Positions 17,422 to 26,933 of a DNA stretch of 64,000 nt are shown in pieces. The notes beneath the pieces were generated by a model that was not told where the DNA came from, did no database searches, and worked only from the letters and a program-made list of their open reading frames with translations. This DNA comes from Paulinella micropora. Taxonomy: Eukaryota; Cercozoa; Imbricatea; Euglyphida. Within the stretch, counting starts at the first letter, position 1; each line of letters opens with the position of its first letter. The DNA lies in NCBI GenBank assembly GCA_009731375.1, contig BJOX01000087.1:890561-954560 (forward strand). The letters are read 5' to 3'. Both the position numbers and the translations under genes were made by a program.

Positions 17422-18938
17422 CCCTGAAAGGTGTTGGTGAAGGGGGTGGGGGATTTGGGGGGAGGGGGAAAATGAAAATTGTGTACCACCCCCCCGCCCC
17501 CTGCATTTTCGCACCCCTGTCGGAATAAATCATGGCTTGTGTGAACCAGGAGGAGTTGGGAGCTCATATTGGCAGGGTGGTTAGCCCCAGACTCGATGCT
17601 GATGCTGACATGATTTTTTTTGGAATGCACGCAAATATTTGCGTTAGGGGAGTGTCCTGAATGCATAAATTCCAGGTTTTTTTTTCGCACCTCGGAATAA
17701 ATAATGTTTTGTGAACCAGGAGGAGTTGGGAGCTCATATTTACAGGGTGTCTAGCCCCAGACTCGATGTTGATGCTGATATAATTTCTTTGGAATTCACG
17801 CAAATATTTGCGTTAGGGGAGTGTCCTGAATACGAAAATTCCTTGTTTTTTTTAGCCTATTTTCTGCACCTCATCGGAATAAATCATGGTTTGTGTGAAC
17901 CAGCAGGAGTTGGGAGCTCAAAATGACAGGGTGGCTAGCCCCAGACTCGATCTTGATGCTGATATAATTTTTTTTTTAATTCACGCAAATATTTGCGTCA
18001 GGGATGTGTCCTGAGTGCCGAAATTCCTTCCTTTTTTAGCCTATTTTCTGCTCTCTCATCGGAATAAATCATGGTTTGTGGGAACCAGGAGGAGATAGGA
18101 GCTCATATTGGCAGGGTGGTTAGCAGCAGACTCGATCTTGATGCTGGTATAATTTTTTTGGAATTCACGCAAATATTTGCGTTAGGGGAGTGTCCTAAAT
18201 GCCAAATTTCCTTGTTTTTTAGCAGTACTTGCCGGTACCTCCGGCAGTTGAACGTACCCTGTCGACGGGGCAGGGGGGGCCCTACCCCGGGAACCCCAGC
18301 CCGGCCATTGTACGTACCCGTTCTGGTCGCGGGTGGCACCCACACCAGAAAATTGAGGTCTTGTCCCACCAGCCGCCCTCCAGCAATTGAACGTACCCTG
18401 TCGACGGGAAAGGGGGGGGGCCCTCCCCCCGAGAACCCCAGCCCGGTGATTGTATGTACCAGTTTTGGTCGCGGGTGGCACCCACACCAGAAAATGAGGT
18501 CTTGTTACCAGCAGCTGTTTGCGCACACCAGAGGGAGTTAGCGTCTGTTATTTGGTGTATCTGACACTTCTTGATGAGTTCTCTTCAAAAATATAAAAAT
18601 TGTGGCGCCGGGTGGCCTACACACCGGGAAATTGAGGTTTTTGCGCCACCAGGCGCCCTTTGCGCACACCTGAGGGAGTTTGAGGCTGATGTTTGGTGTA
18701 CCCGACACCTCTAGGTGCGCTCTCTTCGGAGATAAACAATTTTGTTGGGGGTGGCACAAAAACCAGAGATTTTAGGATTTTGTGCCACCAGAGCTTACAC
18801 TTGCGTTCTGCTTGTACCTCCGGCAATTGAACGTACCCTGTCGACGGGGAAGGGGGGGGTCCGGGGGGCCCTTTTCCCCGGGAACCCCAGCCCGAGGGGG
18901 GGGGGGGGGGGGGGGGGGGTTCGCCCCCNNNNNNNNNN

Positions 18939-18977
<39 letters not shown>

Positions 18978-18987
18978 CTACTAGTAC

Positions 18988-19022
<35 letters not shown>

Positions 19023-19101
19023 TGATACTGATGATTGTTGTTTCGGACCCCGGAGAAGGCGAAGGTGCTGCTCTGGTCTCCAGAAAACGCCAGCCTACAC
19101 A

Positions 19102-19149
<48 letters not shown>

Positions 19150-19398
19150 CATTATTATTATCATTATTATTATTATTATTGCCCAGTGGTCAAGTTCTAC
19201 CATCTGGGCCCTGTCGCCAGTTCGACTCCCGTCGGTGCCACCAGTATTTTCATTGAACATACCGGTCCGTCTGGAAGTGTTGGAACTGCCCTTGCGGGGG
19301 TGTCATTAGAGCCTATCGTCAATTCTTCGTACTCCCCTCACGGGTGAGACGATGGAGGCGCATGTGCAGATATGCATCAGCCATTGACAGAGAAGCAC

Positions 19399-19454
<56 letters not shown>

Positions 19455-19556
19455 ATACTGACACGGGGGTGGAGTACCTCGAACAAGGATATTGGAGGCT
19501 TATGTCCGTTGAGGATATGCCATTAGCTGCATCAGTACGCCTCAGATATAGTATTA

Positions 19557-19601
<45 letters not shown>

Positions 19602-19781
19602 TAGGGAGTACATAGGCCATCGGTCCTTTCCATGGGCTGATTGGTATAAAGCTCCTAGAGTAATGTTCTATGCCGTCACTTCCTTTAGTCCACCGATTGG
19701 TGTGGAGACTTTCCTTATGGAATGGAGGACTGGATGCACATGGCCTTTTGGCTCAGCAATTGGCAGGAGATACACTATTAC

Positions 19782-19832
<51 letters not shown>

Positions 19833-19891
19833 CGGTATATCAGTTCTGGTATGAACGTTAAACATGGTCGATATATCAGTACTACTACTAC

Positions 19892-19922
<31 letters not shown>

Positions 19923-20205
19923 GTTATTATTATTATTATTATTGTTATTGTTATTATTATTATTATCATTATGAATCATTATTATTATTATTGTCGGTAT
20001 ATCACTACTAGTATGAACCTTGAACATGGACGATATATCAGTACTGGTATTACATACATACATATATGCATACATAGATAATATATGTATACCCCATGGA
20101 TATTATGACCTTGAATCCTTCTTCTTTGTTAAGCCTTACTTCTTTACTGTTTATATGCATATTATATATATATATATAATATCCACAAATAAATAAATAA
20201 ATACA

Positions 20206-20240
<35 letters not shown>

Positions 20241-20366
20241 ATGTACATATATATATATATATTCTTAATTTGTATTCTTGCTTACCGATTGATCTCGTCA
20301 ACAAAATCATCCACCTACCACACGTATGTATGTATGTACGTATGTGTGTATGTATGTATGTATGTA

Positions 20367-20397
<31 letters not shown>

Positions 20398-20611
20398 ATG
20401 TATGTACATCATCAACAACAACAACAACATCATCAGCATCATCATCATCATCATCGTCAACATCATCATCATCATCATCATCATCATGCATGCTATGACA
20501 AAAATATGGATGGTATTTATGGATGGATGGATGGATAGATGTATTGACATACCTCGACCCCAAACACCCCAACATACCCAAGGTCTGTATGTATGCGTGT
20601 ATGTATGTATG

Positions 20612-20643
<32 letters not shown>

Positions 20644-21809
20644 AAGAAGAAGAAGAAGAAGAAGAAGAAGAAGAAGAAGAAGAAGAAGAAGAAGAAGAAG
20701 AAGAAGAAGAAGAAGAAGAAGAAGAAGAAGAAGGAGGAATGTATGTATGTATGTATGACCACTTGTTGTTCCGCGTCGAACCTGAATTCCACCTCCCGAT
20801 AATCCTTACAATATATTCGTATCTTGGTTTTTTGTTGTAGGATCTTCTTAATCATAGCCAATGGGATGTCCGCCGATAGCATGTCCTTCACACGCTGTTG
20901 TGCTTCGTTGCGCATCCCCTAGTCGTCATCGTCATCGTCAATTGTCAATTGTCATTATCATCATCATACAAACAGGGCCGGGCCGGAGCCCGCTTGAGGA
21001 GTTGCTGATGCAGTTCATTACGTACATGTATGTGTTTCTGTGTGTGTGTGCATATATATATACATATATATATATATATAATATTATTTATATATATATT
21101 ATATCTATATATATATATCTGCATACAAATCTCGATCTATCTTCGTATCCTTCTTCTCTACCTACGTGTAATATCTACCTCGTAGTCCCTGTACATGATC
21201 CTAAACGACGTCAGCGCGATATCCCCCCGGGAAATCTGGTGGACGTGGTCAGTGAGCTTGTTGTTCTCGGAAGTGAGCACGTTGGGCGTCAGGGGGTGTT
21301 GTGCGCTGGGCTTGCCGCGAACGAACATGGACTGGCGACGGACCGGCGCCACCTTTGGCTGCGCGGTGCCCCCTGGAGGCAGGAAGCCAGGCAGGTCTAT
21401 CCGTGAAGTCAGGCTGAAGAAACGGTGGACTTGCTCGCCCGGCATCAGCGGATGCAGCCCTCCGTGTGCCGTGGTAAGAGATTCCATTTTGTTGCGCCGC
21501 TGGAGCGTGCCGGTGCTGACCTTCATGGGAGAGACCGAGGCGTAGAAGGAGGTGGATTGGGGCAGCGAGGGGGAGCCATGCTTGCCGTCGGCGTTGCCCT
21601 GGACGCCGTTCTCGATGCCGCGATGAATCAAGAGGCAAAACGAGTCTGCCCAACACACACACACACACACACACAACACACACACACACACATACACATA
21701 CACACACGTACACATACACACACACACACAAACACACACACATTTACAAACATACTTAAGAAAAGATGCGTTTGATACACACATACTCAAGGATAGATGT
21801 GTTTATGTA

Positions 21810-21855
<46 letters not shown>

Positions 21856-21922
21856 CATGCCGCGATAGTTCAACAGGAAAAACGAGTCTTGCGACACACA
21901 CACACACACACACACACGCACG

Positions 21923-21992
<70 letters not shown>

Positions 21993-22141
21993 CTAAAGAA
22001 TATCTCTACAGACGGTTAATATTTTTTCTATCCATCCTGCATATATGGTTAATATTCTTTCCTTAATATTCTTTCTATCCATCCTGCATATATATACCTC
22101 GCCCCTCCACTGAGTCGAACCGCAGCTCCTTCTTGTACTCC

Positions 22142-22218
<77 letters not shown>

Positions 22219-22609
22219 NNNNNNNNNNGAGAGAGAGAGAGAGAGGTGTGTGTGTGTGTGTATGTATGTGTGTGTGTGTGTATGTGTGTGTGTGTGTATG
22301 TGTGTGTGTGTATGTATGTGTGTGTGTATGTGTGTGTGTGTGTGGCATGAGCAACACGTAATACCTGTCCTTCTCCGGACTGAATCACCAGACGTAGCCT
22401 TTGTCCTACACATTGCACAGACGTACATATACATACACACAGGAAACATTCCTCCTCCCCCTCCTTCTCTCCTTCTCCTCCTGCCCCTCCGGGCCGGCTT
22501 CCTGTGTGTGTGTGTGTGTGCGTGCGTGTGTGTGTGTGTCTGTGTGTGTGTGTGTGTGTGTGTGTTGCGTGTGTTTGTGTGTGTGTGTGTGTGTGTGTTT
22601 GTGTGTATG

Positions 22610-22657
<48 letters not shown>

Positions 22658-23037
22658 TCCAGCTTTTCCATAGCGACCACAGAACTCAGCGTGAACTGCT
22701 TGACCTATGTTATGTATGTATGTGTGTATGTATGTATGTATGTATGTATGTATGTATGTATGCATGCATGTATGTATGTATGTATGTATGTATGTATGTA
22801 TGTATGTATGTATGTATGTGTATACATCACACCACAGAACTCAGCGTGAACTGCTTGAACTATCACACAATCGGTATGTATGTTATGTATGTATGTATCT
22901 ATGTATGTATGTATCTATGTATGTATGTATCTATGTATGTATGTATCTATGTATGTATGTATGTGTGTGTGTGTATGTGTATACATCCCACCACAGAACT
23001 CAGTGTGAACTGCTTGACCTAAAGAAGAGAGAAGAAA

Positions 23038-23074
<37 letters not shown>

Positions 23075-23089
23075 AAAGAAAGAAAGAAA

Positions 23090-23178
<89 letters not shown>

Positions 23179-23828
23179 GCAAACATCACGGCTTAGCTGG
23201 GCATCGGGTTAATACTTTACCCACAGACTTCCTTGGTTGACGAAATCAGAAGCTCCTTTTTTCTGACATTAGTCGATATTTCATCAGTTGATCTCATCAC
23301 TTACTCCACGGAGTGAACCAAGGCCACTTGAGGTGTCACTGACCCTCCCTTGGGCTTGGTTTTTTGAAATGGGTGCCATCTGTCGACAGACAGAGAATTA
23401 GGGGATGGTGTGGGTGTGCTGGGCCCGACACGGGGTGCCTTATGTGTGCCTAGCCATACGCCTATAAGTCACATGCCGAAATAGCGACGGGAAGCACAAT
23501 CCTGTTCCCTCAGGGTGCCCTTTCTCGCTTGTTGAGCCCGGAATAAAACCCACAGTGCTCTGTCGGTTTATACTAGACTGTCGAACAGTCTCGAAACTCC
23601 ACCTGCTTACTGGGCCCTCTGTTATGGAGGTGGGAGCTCGTTCTGCAAGGGGCGCTTATGGAACGAGCCCTGGCCCCGCCTGGTACTAGGGAGCTTTGGT
23701 ATCGCCTGTATCAGTCCCTTCCGTGCAAACATCACGGCTTAGCTGGGCATCGGGTTAATACTTTACCCACAGACTTCCTTGGTTGACGAAATCACAAGCT
23801 CCTTTTTTCTGACATTAGTCGATATCTC

Positions 23829-23876
<48 letters not shown>

Positions 23877-24245
23877 CTCTCTCTATATATATATAGATAT
23901 ATATATATATAGAGAGAGAGAGAGAGGGAACCTGAGCAAACTGTCCTGCGACCTTAGACAATCTACACACACACGCGCACATTCATATGTATATATATAT
24001 ACATAAACGAAAATGAATCTATGATATTTTATATAAAGTCATCAATGTATTTTAATATCATGGAGAATAGAGATAGGCAGGTAGATAGGTAGGTAGGTAG
24101 GTAGGTAGGTAGATAGATAGATAGATAGGTAGGTAGGTAGGTAGGTAGGTAGGTAGGTAGGTAGGTAGATAGGTAGGTAGGTAGGTAGGTAGATAGATAG
24201 ATAGATAGGTAGGTAGGTAGGTAGGTAGGTAGGTAGGTAGGTAGG

Positions 24246-24280
<35 letters not shown>

Positions 24281-24381
24281 TATATATATATGTATATATG
24301 TATGTATATATATGTATATAAATATATATATATATAATATATATATGTAATATATTATATATATACATATATATATGTATA

Positions 24382-24455
<74 letters not shown>

Positions 24456-24823
24456 CTGATGACCATCTGCCGAAAGTCCACCTACCCACCAATGACACAC
24501 ATACAAATAAATAATATACACACATCCACGCATACATACATATCTGTATATCACTCAATACATACATTACATACATACTTGCATGCATGCATGCATGCAT
24601 GCATGCATACATACATACATACATACATACATACAAACGTACGTCGAACGTACGTGTACGTACGTACATACATGTATACATACAAACATACATACATACA
24701 TACATACATACATACATACATACATACATACATGCATGCATGCATGCATGCATACATACATACATACATACATGCATACTATCCTTTTTTTTTTTTTGCT
24801 CTCTCTCTCTCTCTGTCTCTCTT

Positions 24824-24858
<35 letters not shown>

Positions 24859-25275
24859 TTGTATGTGTGTGTGTGTGTGTTTGTGACCTCTATCTCATAT
24901 TCTTGTTTCTTACGACTAAGCTTGAGTTGCCCTTCCACCTTGAACTGCAAACAAACAAACAAACATAAACACATACATACATACATACATCGTACCGTAC
25001 GTACGTAACGTACCGTACGTACATACATACATACATACATTACATACATTGCATACATACATACATACATACATACATACATACATACATACATTACATA
25101 CATACATACGTACGTGGGTACGAAAGACTTACGAACGTACATACGTACGTACGTACGTATGTACGTACGTACGTGCATACATACACATACATACATGCAT
25201 ACATACATACATACATGCATACATACATACATACATACACACCTTGGATGGCGTTGCAGCAGGAGACGTGTGAGT
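7902..25275 (-). CDS. Myotubularin-family phosphoinositide 3-phosphatase, about 19 exons in 17.4 kb
   Basis: Myotubularins remove the 3-phosphate from PI3P and PI(3,5)P2 on endosomal membranes. Exons (minus strand, phases in agreement): 25275-25243, 24944-24888, 24481-24456, 23962-23932, 22704-22656, 22405-22365, 22140-22098, 21645-21179, 20918-20763, 20314-20286, 20146-20093, one unidentified exon, 16285-15451, 14748-14627, 13690-13655, 13406-13327, 12729-12661, 11182-11142, 8071-7902 (TAG). The early exons give a PH-like beta-strand region ([22 protein letters not shown]), then the GRAM-type strand and helix region, then the phosphatase domain with HCSDGWDRT, and then family blocks [23 protein letters not shown] and [10 protein letters not shown]. 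The last exon adds a Ser/Thr/Asp-rich tail with three imperfect repeats. The incoming phase of the 16285 exon does not fit the exon ending at 20093, so one exon is missing, perhaps in a gap. The true start exon was not found. Confidence 0.85.
8081..8920. repeat. CATA, TATG and TATC arrays in the last myotubularin intron
   Basis: Successive blocks of (CATA)n, (TATG)n and (TATC)n with (TACC)n, interrupted by the exon-start copy at about 8431-8478 and a short unique piece at 8227-8280. Confidence 0.95.
9048..9620. repeat. (GAT)n trinucleotide array, about 570 bp
   Basis: GAT with interspersed GAC and AAC units. All six frames stay open by composition (poly-D, poly-M, poly-I, poly-S, poly-H). 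Not coding. Confidence 0.95.
9720..11130. repeat. CATA/TATG arrays, about 1.4 kb
   Basis: Long (CATA)n and (TATG)n blocks with strand switches (for example near 9880-9910 and 10140-10290) and larger internal duplications: a block near 10480-10735 is repeated at about 10720-10975. A small unique island at 10146-10290 separates the two orientations. Confidence 0.95.
11328..11572. mobile_element. MITE-like inverted-repeat element, copy 1
   Basis: Long terminal inverted repeats: the left arm (AATAAGG...TTGGACCC...GTGGTCACTTGACTGTGAAAAG) is mirrored by the right arm (CTTTTCACAGTCAAGTGACCAC...GGGTCC...CCTTATT). The core carries GGCCATGG motifs. No coding capacity. Related copies lie at 11613-11870 and about 62000-62265. 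Confidence 0.75.
11613..11870. mobile_element. MITE-like inverted-repeat element, copy 2
   Basis: Same structure as the element just upstream: inverted arms starting near TAAGACATGTGGACCC and ending GGGTCCAAATGTCTTA, with the same GTCACTT/AAGTGAC inner arms. It lies in a myotubularin intron. Confidence 0.75.
12050..12260 (-). repeat. Copy of myotubularin exon 11182-11142 start with five tandem 30-bp units
   Basis: The minus strand reads an acceptor-like segment and GTCTGGTTCTGGCA, a diverged copy of the exon that encodes [10 protein letters not shown] at 11182-11142. Upstream intron sequence is duplicated too: five tandem copies of a roughly 31-bp unit (CCAATCAATGGCAGGGATAT...) at 12071-12230, and a block at 12232-12262 matching about 11245-11280. 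Confidence 0.7.
12501..12700 (-). repeat. Three copies of the end of myotubularin exon 12729-12661 plus donor
   Basis: The true exon ends at 12661 with donor GTACATAC. Its last 40 or so bases and the donor recur at about 12571-12616 and 12501-12546, separated by (CATA)n on the minus strand. The copies differ from the original by one to a few substitutions. Confidence 0.85.
13057..13277 (-). repeat. Three extra copies of the end of myotubularin exon 13406-13327 plus donor
   Basis: The true exon ends TTTAG at 13327 with donor GTAAAA. Copies of its last 33 bases and donor (TTTAG then GTAGAA) lie at about 13238-13276, 13149-13187 and 13057-13098, each followed by (CATATA)-type repeat. All lie downstream in the intron. 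Confidence 0.85.
13493..13652. repeat. (AG)n tracts flanking the 36-nt myotubularin exon
   Basis: Two AG tracts separated by a short CATA block. On the minus strand they are (CT)n immediately after the donor GTCTCTCT of the 36-nt exon 13690-13655. Confidence 0.9.
13780..14100. repeat. (ATTCC)n satellite-like array
   Basis: About 320 bases of CATTC pentamers with CACTC variants, filling a myotubularin intron next to (CATA)n at 14100-14626. It resembles the simple-sequence satellites of other eukaryotes by composition only. Confidence 0.9.
14749..15272 (-). repeat. Array of seven extra copies of the start of myotubularin exon 14748-14627
   Basis: The minus strand repeats acceptor TATAG and exon start GCTCGCAGCGCGCGCC...TTCATGCAGTTTATTGAATG (encoding [14 protein letters not shown]). 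Copies begin at roughly 14831, 14915, 14957, 15037, 15114, 15200 and 15272, with period 70-90 bp and a CATATA-type spacer. All lie upstream of the true exon within its intron. One is shortened. Confidence 0.9.
15273..15449. repeat. GATA microsatellite after the phosphatase exon donor
   Basis: (GATA)n with GACA and GGAT variants. On the minus strand it starts right at donor GTACCTATC of the 16285-15451 exon. Confidence 0.95.
15451..16285 (-). CDS. Catalytic exon of the myotubularin-family phosphatase
   Basis: One 835-nt exon carries most of the phosphatase domain. It starts [14 protein letters not shown] after an acceptor made by a (CA)n tract and ends RAGHMESHI before donor GTACCT. Family blocks in order: [14 protein letters not shown], the TYPHTFVVP block, [64 protein letters not shown], the CX5R active site [16 protein letters not shown] (Cys codon 15614-15616, Arg codon 15596-15598) and the [11 protein letters not shown] block. 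The catalytic Cys, the two Asp and the Arg expected in active members are present, so this looks like an active phosphatase and not one of the dead paralogues. Confidence 0.93.
16288..16425 (-). repeat. (TG/CA)n and (AG/CT)n acceptor tract plus copy of the phosphatase exon start
   Basis: The intron side of the catalytic exon is (CT)n then (CA)n ending CAG. At 16385-16425 lies a diverged copy of the first 37 bases of the exon (GGTCGTTGGACGGCTG) with its own acceptor TTTAG. The microsatellite has therefore come to lie between two copies of the exon start. Confidence 0.8.
16821..17095 (+). mobile_element. tRNA-derived SINE with (ATT)n tail, copy 1
   Basis: The head, 16821-16895, looks like a tRNA: A-box-like TGATAGCCCAGTGG, B box AGTTCGATTCC, acceptor arms pairing at six of seven positions, and CCA at the end. 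A shared body of about 190 bp follows (CATTGAACATACCG..., CCTCACGGGTGAGACGATGG...), then a (TTA)n tail. A second copy is at 19181-19400 and 3' fragments occur at 17276-17370. Confidence 0.75.
17096..17518. repeat. (ATT)n tails, SINE 3' fragment and short GC-rich island
   Basis: Two (ATT)n arrays (17096-17192 and 17365-17420) enclose an 85-bp repeat (TAGGGAGTACATAGGCC...) that recurs at 19603-19690 and a 3' SINE fragment. No coding sequence seen. Confidence 0.7.
17519..18232. repeat. Four tandem copies of a ~180-bp unit
   Basis: Units begin CGGAATAAATCATGGTTTG at about 17519, 17692, 17874 and 18059. Each contains GAACCAGGAGGAG, the block CAAATATTTGCG, and GTGTCCTGA. They differ by scattered substitutions and small indels. 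No reading frame runs through all four. The array lies in the intron where one myotubularin exon is missing. Confidence 0.85.
18233..18940. repeat. Complex GC-rich tandem units and gap
   Basis: Repeats of two related blocks: ACCTCCGGCAGTTGAACGTACC...GTCGACGGGG (about 18238, 18370 and 18822) and CGGGTGGCACC...ACCAGAAAAT (about 18320, 18470, 18605 and 18750). It ends in a poly-G run with ten N (18929-18938). Possibly decayed exon-edge or element copies; no function assigned. Confidence 0.6.
19181..19400 (+). mobile_element. tRNA-derived SINE, copy 2
   Basis: Matches 16833-17086 from GCCCAGTGGTCAAG through the B box and body to GACAGAGAAGCAC, followed by (ATT)n. The first bases of the tRNA-like head are replaced by (ATT)n, so it is slightly 5' truncated. 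Confidence 0.75.
19401..20088. repeat. (ATT)n arrays with short islands
   Basis: Several (ATT)n tracts separated by islands, including a second copy of the 85-bp repeat (19603-19690) and two near-identical CGGTATATCA...GTATGAAC segments at 19834 and 19994. No gene seen. Confidence 0.7.
20160..20760. repeat. Microsatellites between small myotubularin exons, including (AAG)n
   Basis: (TA)n, (AAAT)n, (TATG)n, (CAA)n, (CAT)n and a 120-base pure (AAG)n at 20612-20734. The 29-nt exon 20314-20286 lies among them. Confidence 0.9.
21179..21645 (-). CDS. Myotubularin PH-GRAM exon
   Basis: A 467-nt exon, in phase 1 and out phase 0. It starts [10 protein letters not shown] after acceptor GGGCAG and ends FRIMYRDYE before donor GTAGAT. 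The first part completes a PH-like fold begun in the small upstream exons. A linker rich in Ser and Pro follows, then GRAM-type sequence ([16 protein letters not shown]) that continues in exon 20918-20763 ([26 protein letters not shown]). GRAM domains of this family bind phosphoinositides. A diverged copy of its first 35 bases lies upstream at 21855-21895. Confidence 0.8.
21650..22350. repeat. (CA)n, (TA)n, (AG)n, poly-G and gap around small exons
   Basis: Microsatellites of several types with ten N at 22219-22228. The copy of the exon start (21855-21895) and the true 43-nt exon 22140-22098 are embedded in them. Confidence 0.9.
22826..23022 (-). repeat. Two extra copies of the start of myotubularin exon 22704-22656
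   Basis: The minus strand repeats GTCAAGCAGTTCACGCTGAG...TCTGTGGT at about 22829-22865 and 22988-23022, besides the true exon start at 22704. Only the most upstream copy has a good acceptor context (CTCTCTTTAG). (CATA)n separates them. Confidence 0.8.
23179..23830 (+). mobile_element. 546-bp GATA-targeted retroposon (family A), head-to-tail dimer
   Basis: It is flanked on both sides by (TATC)n. A 5'-truncated unit (23179-23284) is followed directly by a full 546-bp unit (23285-23830) that starts CAGTTGATCTCATCAC and ends CGATATCTCAT before CTATCTATC. No conserved reading frame is evident. The same unit occurs at 56709-57628, 59937-60174, 50764-51136 (minus) and 62610-63155 (minus). Confidence 0.85.
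23831..24460. repeat. TATC, TA, AG and GGTA arrays with 31-nt exon
   Basis: Microsatellite tracts flank the 31-nt myotubularin exon 23962-23932 and run to the exon ending at 24456. Confidence 0.9.
24520..25240. repeat. CATA/CATG/TACG arrays around the 57-nt exon
   Basis: (CATA)n with CATG and CGTACGTA palindromic stretches. The exon 24944-24888 ([14 protein letters not shown]) is the only coding island. Confidence 0.9.
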
Positions 25276-25284
25276 CTAGAGACG

Positions 25285-25712
25285 AAAAAATGTATGTATG
25301 TATGTATGTATGTATGTATGTATGTATGTATGCATGCACGGACAGTACGTGTACGTACGTATGTATGTATGTATGTATGTATGTATGTAGTATGTGTGTA
25401 TGTATGTGTGTATGTATGTGTGTATGTATGTGTGTATGTATGTGTGTATGTATGTATGTGTGTATGTGGGTATGTAATGTATGAATGCCTGTCGTATGCA
25501 TGTATTTTGCATACATGTATATATATATAAATATATGTATAGAGAGAGAGACAGACAGACAGACAGACCACACACACACACACAAACACACAGAGAGAGA
25601 GAGAGGGAGGGAGAGAGAGAGAGAGAAGGAGAGAGAGAGAGAGGAGAGAGAGGAGAGAGAGTGTGTGTGTGTGTGAGAAAGAGAGAGAGAGAGAGTAAGA
25701 GAGAGAGAGTGA

Positions 25713-25748
<36 letters not shown>

Positions 25749-25768
25749 GTGAATGAGTGAGTGAAAGA

Positions 25769-25826
<58 letters not shown>

Positions 25827-25887
25827 CAGAGAGAGAGAGAGAAGAGAAGAGAGAGAAAGAGAGAGAGAGAGAGACAGAGAGAGAGAG

Positions 25888-25924
<37 letters not shown>

Positions 25925-26064
25925 TGAAAGATAGAGACACAGAGAGAGAGACAGAGACAGAGAAAGAAAGAAAGAAAGAAAGAAAGAAGAAAGAAAGAAA
26001 GAAAAGAAAGAAAGAAAGAGAGAGAGATGAGAGAAAGATGAGAGAGAGATGAGAGAGAGAGAGA

Positions 26065-26163
<99 letters not shown>

Positions 26164-26215
26164 TCTGTCTGTCTGTCTGTCGTCTGCGTCTGTCTGTCTG
26201 CCTGTCTGTGTCTGT
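25285..26215. repeat. TATG, (AG)n and (AAAG)n arrays, about 900 bp
   Basis: Simple repeats between the first recognisable myotubularin exon and the divergent gene C. Long open frames on both strands here are compositional. Confidence 0.9.
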
Positions 26216-26860
26216 GCATGTTTGTGTCAACTCATTTATTGTCGTTGGCCATGTCGGTTTTCCTTATCGTTCCCTCAAACATGAAAAGCCTTTATCAACG
26301 AAATAAGGGAGAGGCTTCGAGTGTGTATGCGTATGACTGTGTAGAGAATGAGGAAAAAGTGTGAGAACGAGCAATCCTCATATTTTTAACAAGTGATACC
26401 CCAGAAACACCATAAGTGTCTAAGAAAGAGAAACGAAAAGGAATGAAGAGGAAGAAGTACTGGTAGAAAACAGGATTGCTAGGAAATGAAGATTCTGTAG
26501 AGGGGAAGGAGAGTGTACCGCTCGATTCGAATCGAATTCTCCAGGAGAGCTCATAGCTGGCAAATTTGTTTCGGTTGACCACCAAAAGAGATGGTTTACA
26601 TCTAGCAAAATTCAAAAGGACTTACAATCGCTCAAAACAAAAATCGAAAACATACAAGCAAATAAAGACAAGAAGATATCACACTGACAATCAAAGAATG
26701 AAGAACAAGCAGAAGCAGAAAGAAAAGCAAAACTTGTTCTTTGAGAAGTAACAAAAACCTCTAAATTCTTACGTCGGAAACTGTAAATTAATCTGCATTT
26801 GCCCGGGAAAACATTTGCATCAAGGAATTTGCGTTAGACCTGCCTGCCTTGCTTGGCCCA
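26216..26860. other. Intergenic region between divergent genes
   Basis: About 640 bases of unique sequence, moderately AT-rich. It probably holds the 5' end of the myotubularin gene (minus) and the promoter of gene C (plus). A minus-strand open frame at 26615-26295 lacks recognisable similarity, so I do not call it. Confidence 0.4.
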
Positions 26861-26866
26861 TATAAA
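26861..26866 (+). promoter_or_regulatory. TATA box of gene C
   Basis: TATAAA in the context GGCCCATATAAAGAG, 73 bases upstream of the ATG at 26934. That spacing is suitable for a short 5' UTR. Confidence 0.6.
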
Positions 26867-26933
26867 GAGTAAAAGTGGTGGCGTTGGTCTTTGTGAGTGG
26901 TAGTTGCCTCTGCTGTTGCTTTGCGATTACAAG

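Noticed and set aside
22704-25275. Small exons upstream of the GRAM region as a separate gene
   Set aside because: Reading phases run continuously into exon 21645-21179 and the joined peptide looks like one PH-like domain, so I keep them in the myotubularin gene, with lower certainty for the first exon.
24567-26219. Very long minus-strand open frame (over 500 codons) rich in S, L, H, T, Y
   Set aside because: It is a translation of CATA, AG and AAAG repeats. The real coding parts are the short myotubularin exons embedded in it.
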